From: Desulfobacterales bacterium
GTDB lineage: Bacteria; Desulfobacterota; Desulfobacteria; Desulfobacterales; Desulfobacteraceae
Length of the DNA stretch: 7,323 nucleotides
NCBI GenBank assembly: GCA_022361315.1
Contig: JAKSBB010000639.1
Span: 1 to 7,323, forward strand
Direction: 5' to 3'
The notes beneath the pieces were generated by a model. That model was not told the origin of the DNA. It searched no databases and saw only the letters and a program-made list of their open reading frames with translations. Of this stretch, positions 7,163 through 7,323 are shown piece by piece. A program made the translations under genes and the position numbers. Every line of letters starts with the position of its first letter. The stretch's first letter is position 1.

Positions 7163-7185
7163 GTCACCAAGCGGTAAAGCACCGT

Positions 7186-7272
<87 letters not shown>

Positions 7273-7323
7273 CACTTTCCTTAGCAGTAACTCCCAAACG
7301 CAAATTTACAGTTGAAAACAAAA

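Noticed and set aside
7273..7323. Terminator or small gene after the tRNA.
   Set aside because: No GC-rich hairpin with a T-tract and no convincing reading frame is present in these 51 nt; a terminator may lie beyond the window.

Overview
The window is a compact, almost intergenic-free block of eight protein genes, all on the minus strand. One tRNA gene diverges from them at the right-hand end. Gene content, gene order and moderately high GC suggest a Desulfobacterota (former Deltaproteobacteria) genome, probably a sulfate reducer of the Desulfobacterales type. This is inferred from protein style and synteny; no diagnostic metabolic gene is present.

Layout in the direction of transcription (right to left): ribF (FAD synthetase/riboflavin kinase), def (peptide deformylase), fmt (Met-tRNA formyltransferase), rsmB (16S rRNA m5C methyltransferase), a membrane-anchored three-PASTA protein with an unrecognised C-terminal region, rpe (ribulose-phosphate 3-epimerase), a tandem ACT-domain protein, and a UPF0210/DUF711 'PFL-like' protein that runs off the left edge. 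Junctions are overlaps of 4 to 14 nt or gaps of 2 to 13 nt, so the block reads as one translationally coupled operon. def, fmt and rsmB form the well-known start-of-translation/ribosome-modification cluster: Fmt formylates the initiator Met-tRNA, Def removes the formyl group from nascent proteins, and RsmB modifies the 16S rRNA decoding region. RibF supplies FMN and FAD, and Rpe serves the pentose phosphate pathway. The PASTA protein is the only envelope protein. The last two genes are a conserved pair of unknown biochemical role.

The only real non-coding space is 7053-7185. It holds a strong sigma70-type promoter for a tRNA-Leu(CAG) gene on the plus strand. It probably also holds an overlapping, opposite-facing promoter for the ribF operon that shares the self-complementary TATATA box. 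Next to this lies an imperfect inverted repeat that would form a hairpin in the tRNA leader. Downstream of the tRNA (7273-7323) I see no terminator or gene.

This is mainly a housekeeping region. I found no defence system, mobile element, CRISPR array or clearly new multi-gene system. The items most worth a second look are the ACT + UPF0210 pair, the C-terminal region of the kinase-less PASTA protein, and the shared divergent promoter with its hairpin.
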